From Methylomonas sp. AM2-LC (GTDB lineage Bacteria > Pseudomonadota > Gammaproteobacteria > Methylococcales > Methylomonadaceae), in contig NZ_CP157005.1 in NCBI RefSeq assembly GCF_039904985.1, positions 496,001 to 560,000 on the forward strand: a DNA stretch of 64,000 nt, read 5' to 3'. The position numbers were made by a program, and so were the translations under genes. The notes under the pieces were generated by a model. The model worked only from the letters and a program-made list of their open reading frames with translations. It did not search any database and was not told the DNA's origin. Of the stretch, positions 62,742 through 64,000 are shown one piece after another (position 1 is the first letter of the stretch; each line of letters begins with the position of its first letter).

Positions 62742-62794
62742 ATAAGAGAGAAGTTTAAAAAAAATATAATTTTAATTCTTTAGGAGGTAAGCTA

Positions 62795-63544
62795 ATGAGC
62801 GCATCTCAATCAGCTGTACGTTCACGTGCGGAAGCGGTACAAGTTTCTCGTACGTTTGACTGGATGATTCTTTTTACACTGTTCACAGCGGTTCTGGGCG
62901 GTTATCACATTCACTATATGTTGACTGGTGGTGACTGGGATTTCTGGACTGACTGGAAAGATAGACGTCTATGGGTAACTGTAGCACCTATCGTTTCAAT
63001 TACATTCCCTGCAGCTGTTCAAGCATGCTTGTGGTGGAGATACAGATTACCAATCGGCGCTAGTGTTGCTGTTGCTGGTCTTCTGTTAGGTGAGTGGATC
63101 AACAGATACATGAACTTCTGGGGTTGGACATATTTCCCAGTTAATATCTGCTTCCCATCTAACCTGTGGCCTGGTGCTATCGTTCTTGACGTTATTTTAA
63201 TGCTGGGTAACAGCATGACGTTGACTGCGGTTGTTGGTGGTTTGGCTTATGGTTTGTTGTTCTATCCTGGCAACTGGCCTATCATTGCTCCATTGCATGT
63301 TCCTGTTGAATACAATGGCATGATGATGACTCTGGCTGACTTACAAGGTTACCACTATGTTAGAACTGGTACACCTGAGTACATTCGTATGGTAGAGAAA
63401 GGTACATTAAGAACTTTCGGTAAAGACGTTGCTCCAGTATCAGCGTTCTTCTCTGGATTCGTTTCTATCATCATTTACTTCTTGTGGCATTTCTTCGGCA
63501 GATGGTTCGCTAAAACCGATTTCATCTCTGATGATGCAACCTAG
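62795..63544 (+). CDS. pmoA: Particulate methane monooxygenase subunit A
   Basis: 249-residue membrane subunit and the standard phylogenetic marker for methanotrophs. MSASQSAVRSRAEAVQVSRT at the start, GGDWDFWTDWKDRRLWVTV (the usual forward primer region), WINRYMNFWGWTYFPVNICF, and GTLRTFGKDVAPVSAFFSGF are type I (gammaproteobacterial) signatures rather than type II or Verrucomicrobia. AGGAGG lies 7 nt before the ATG. Confidence 0.98.
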   Translation: MSASQSAVRSRAEAVQVSRTFDWMILFTLFTAVLGGYHIHYMLTGGDWDFWTDWKDRRLWVTVAPIVSITFPAAVQACLWWRYRLPIGASVAVAGLLLGEWINRYMNFWGWTYFPVNICFPSNLWPGAIVLDVILMLGNSMTLTAVVGGLAYGLLFYPGNWPIIAPLHVPVEYNGMMMTLADLQGYHYVRTGTPEYIRMVEKGTLRTFGKDVAPVSAFFSGFVSIIIYFLWHFFGRWFAKTDFISDDAT

Positions 63545-63569
63545 TTGAAGGTTTGATTGAAAATGACAG

Positions 63570-63594
63570 CTGGCATATGCAGTACGAGTGCCAG
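63570..63594 (+). other. Hairpin in the pmoA-pmoB gap
   Basis: CTGGCA (63570-63575) pairs perfectly with TGCCAG (63589-63594), 26 bp after the pmoA stop. Same placement as the pmoC-pmoA hairpin, suggesting segment-wise mRNA stability or processing. Confidence 0.55.
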
Positions 63595-63636
63595 AAGATC
63601 TTAATTACAAGATTCTCTAGTAATAGAGGAGGGAAT

Positions 63637-64000
63637 ATGAAAATAATAAAAGACAAAGTTGCTAAACTGTCCTTTGTCGCACTGCTGATCACTTTGACAG
63701 CAGCGATGTTCTATGCTCCAACAGCATCTGCTCATGGTGAAAAGTCACAGGCTGCGTTTATGCGTATGCGTACTATTCACTGGTTTGACCTGAACTGGTC
63801 AAAAGAAGAAGTTGCTATTAATGACACAATGACAATTGGCGGCAAATTCCTGGTTTTCGCAGGATGGCCTGAAACTGTTGATAAACCAGAAATCTCGTTC
63901 TTGAACGTTGGTATTCCTGGTCCTGTGTTTATTCGTGCCGGTTCTTGGATCGGTGGTCAATTGGTACCACGTTCAGTTTCTTTGGAACTGGGCGAAGTTT
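63637..64000 (+). CDS. pmoB: Particulate methane monooxygenase subunit B (3' cut by window)
   Basis: First 121 codons of PmoB. A signal peptide (MKIIKDKVAKLSFVALLITL...) is cleaved before His33 in SAHGEKSQAAFMRMRTIHW, where the mature N-terminal His33 is a copper ligand. The start of the first cupredoxin domain follows (MTIGGKFLVFAGWPETV). The remaining copper ligands (His137/His139 in Methylococcus numbering) lie beyond the window. GAGGAGGG precedes the ATG closely. The gene is truncated by the window, not damaged. Confidence 0.96.
   Translation, partial: MKIIKDKVAKLSFVALLITLTAAMFYAPTASAHGEKSQAAFMRMRTIHWFDLNWSKEEVAINDTMTIGGKFLVFAGWPETVDKPEISFLNVGIPGPVFIRAGSWIGGQLVPRSVSLELGEV

Noticed and set aside
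1..64000. CRISPR arrays, tRNA genes and prophage
   Set aside because: No regularly spaced repeats, no tRNA-like TTCRA arm in the gaps, and no phage genes were seen.

Overview
The window is a stretch of chromosome from a gammaproteobacterial (type I) aerobic methanotroph, order Methylococcales. The strongest evidence is the particulate methane monooxygenase operon pmoC-pmoA-pmoB at the right edge (61926 onward, pmoB cut by the window end). Supporting evidence is a gammaproteobacterial housekeeping set (Crp/Vfr-type regulator, TatABC-HisE, homodimeric-type AceE, SurA-LptD, AmgK-MurU, DarP). The DNA is visibly AT-rich. Almost all of it is ordinary core genome, densely packed, with many ATGA-type start/stop overlaps.

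Left part (1-13600): the 3' end of pilQ, which carries an apparent one-base frameshift; mtgA; speD with an OsmC-family gene, divergent from crp; a long minus-strand run hisE-tatA-tatB-tatC-yggS-argS-SPOR protein; a 53-codon membrane-protein ORF with a strong terminator, divergent from a LysR-methyltransferase-rhodanese operon; typA; and a TSUP permease. Centre-left (13900-25400): yjdM-like zinc-ribbon gene; aceE-aceF-lpdA (pyruvate dehydrogenase complex); a decayed VapC toxin remnant; type II NADH dehydrogenase with a YcxB-like gene; darP with a small membrane protein; and zwf.

Centre (25500-44600): a methyltransferase gene split by a 1.74-kb IS66-family insertion with intact inverted repeats and an 8-bp target duplication; aguA-aguB (agmatine to putrescine, which with SpeD points to polyamine synthesis); a ZIP importer next to a GDT1/UPF0016 exporter; rnd; a stand-alone DbpA-type RNA-binding domain gene followed by surA-lptD, divergent from amgK-murU (peptidoglycan recycling); an MFS transporter; rnpB; the methionine-salvage genes mtnB-mtnD-mtnC; and rimK.

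Right part (44650-64000): priA; an overlapping cluster of a K+ channel with an RCK domain, a second RCK protein and dsbB; an SDR with an SPL-family radical SAM enzyme; ribF with a DUF1289 protein; a polysaccharide flippase; trmB; a fused thiS-thiG gene; DAHP synthase; sodB; msbA and a family 9 glycosyltransferase; and finally pmoCAB with a clear sigma70 promoter, a structured leader and hairpins in both intergenic gaps.

No complete, obviously novel multi-gene system is evident. The items most worth a second look are: a DnaA-box triplet of identical geometry present twice, 23.4 kb apart; the RCK channel plus trans-encoded, glycine-poor second RCK protein; the ThiS-ThiG fusion with a buried Gly-Gly; the fresh IS66 insertion; the pilQ frameshift; and the VapC remnant. 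Coordinates of starts were revised where homology or a ribosome binding site favours an internal start.
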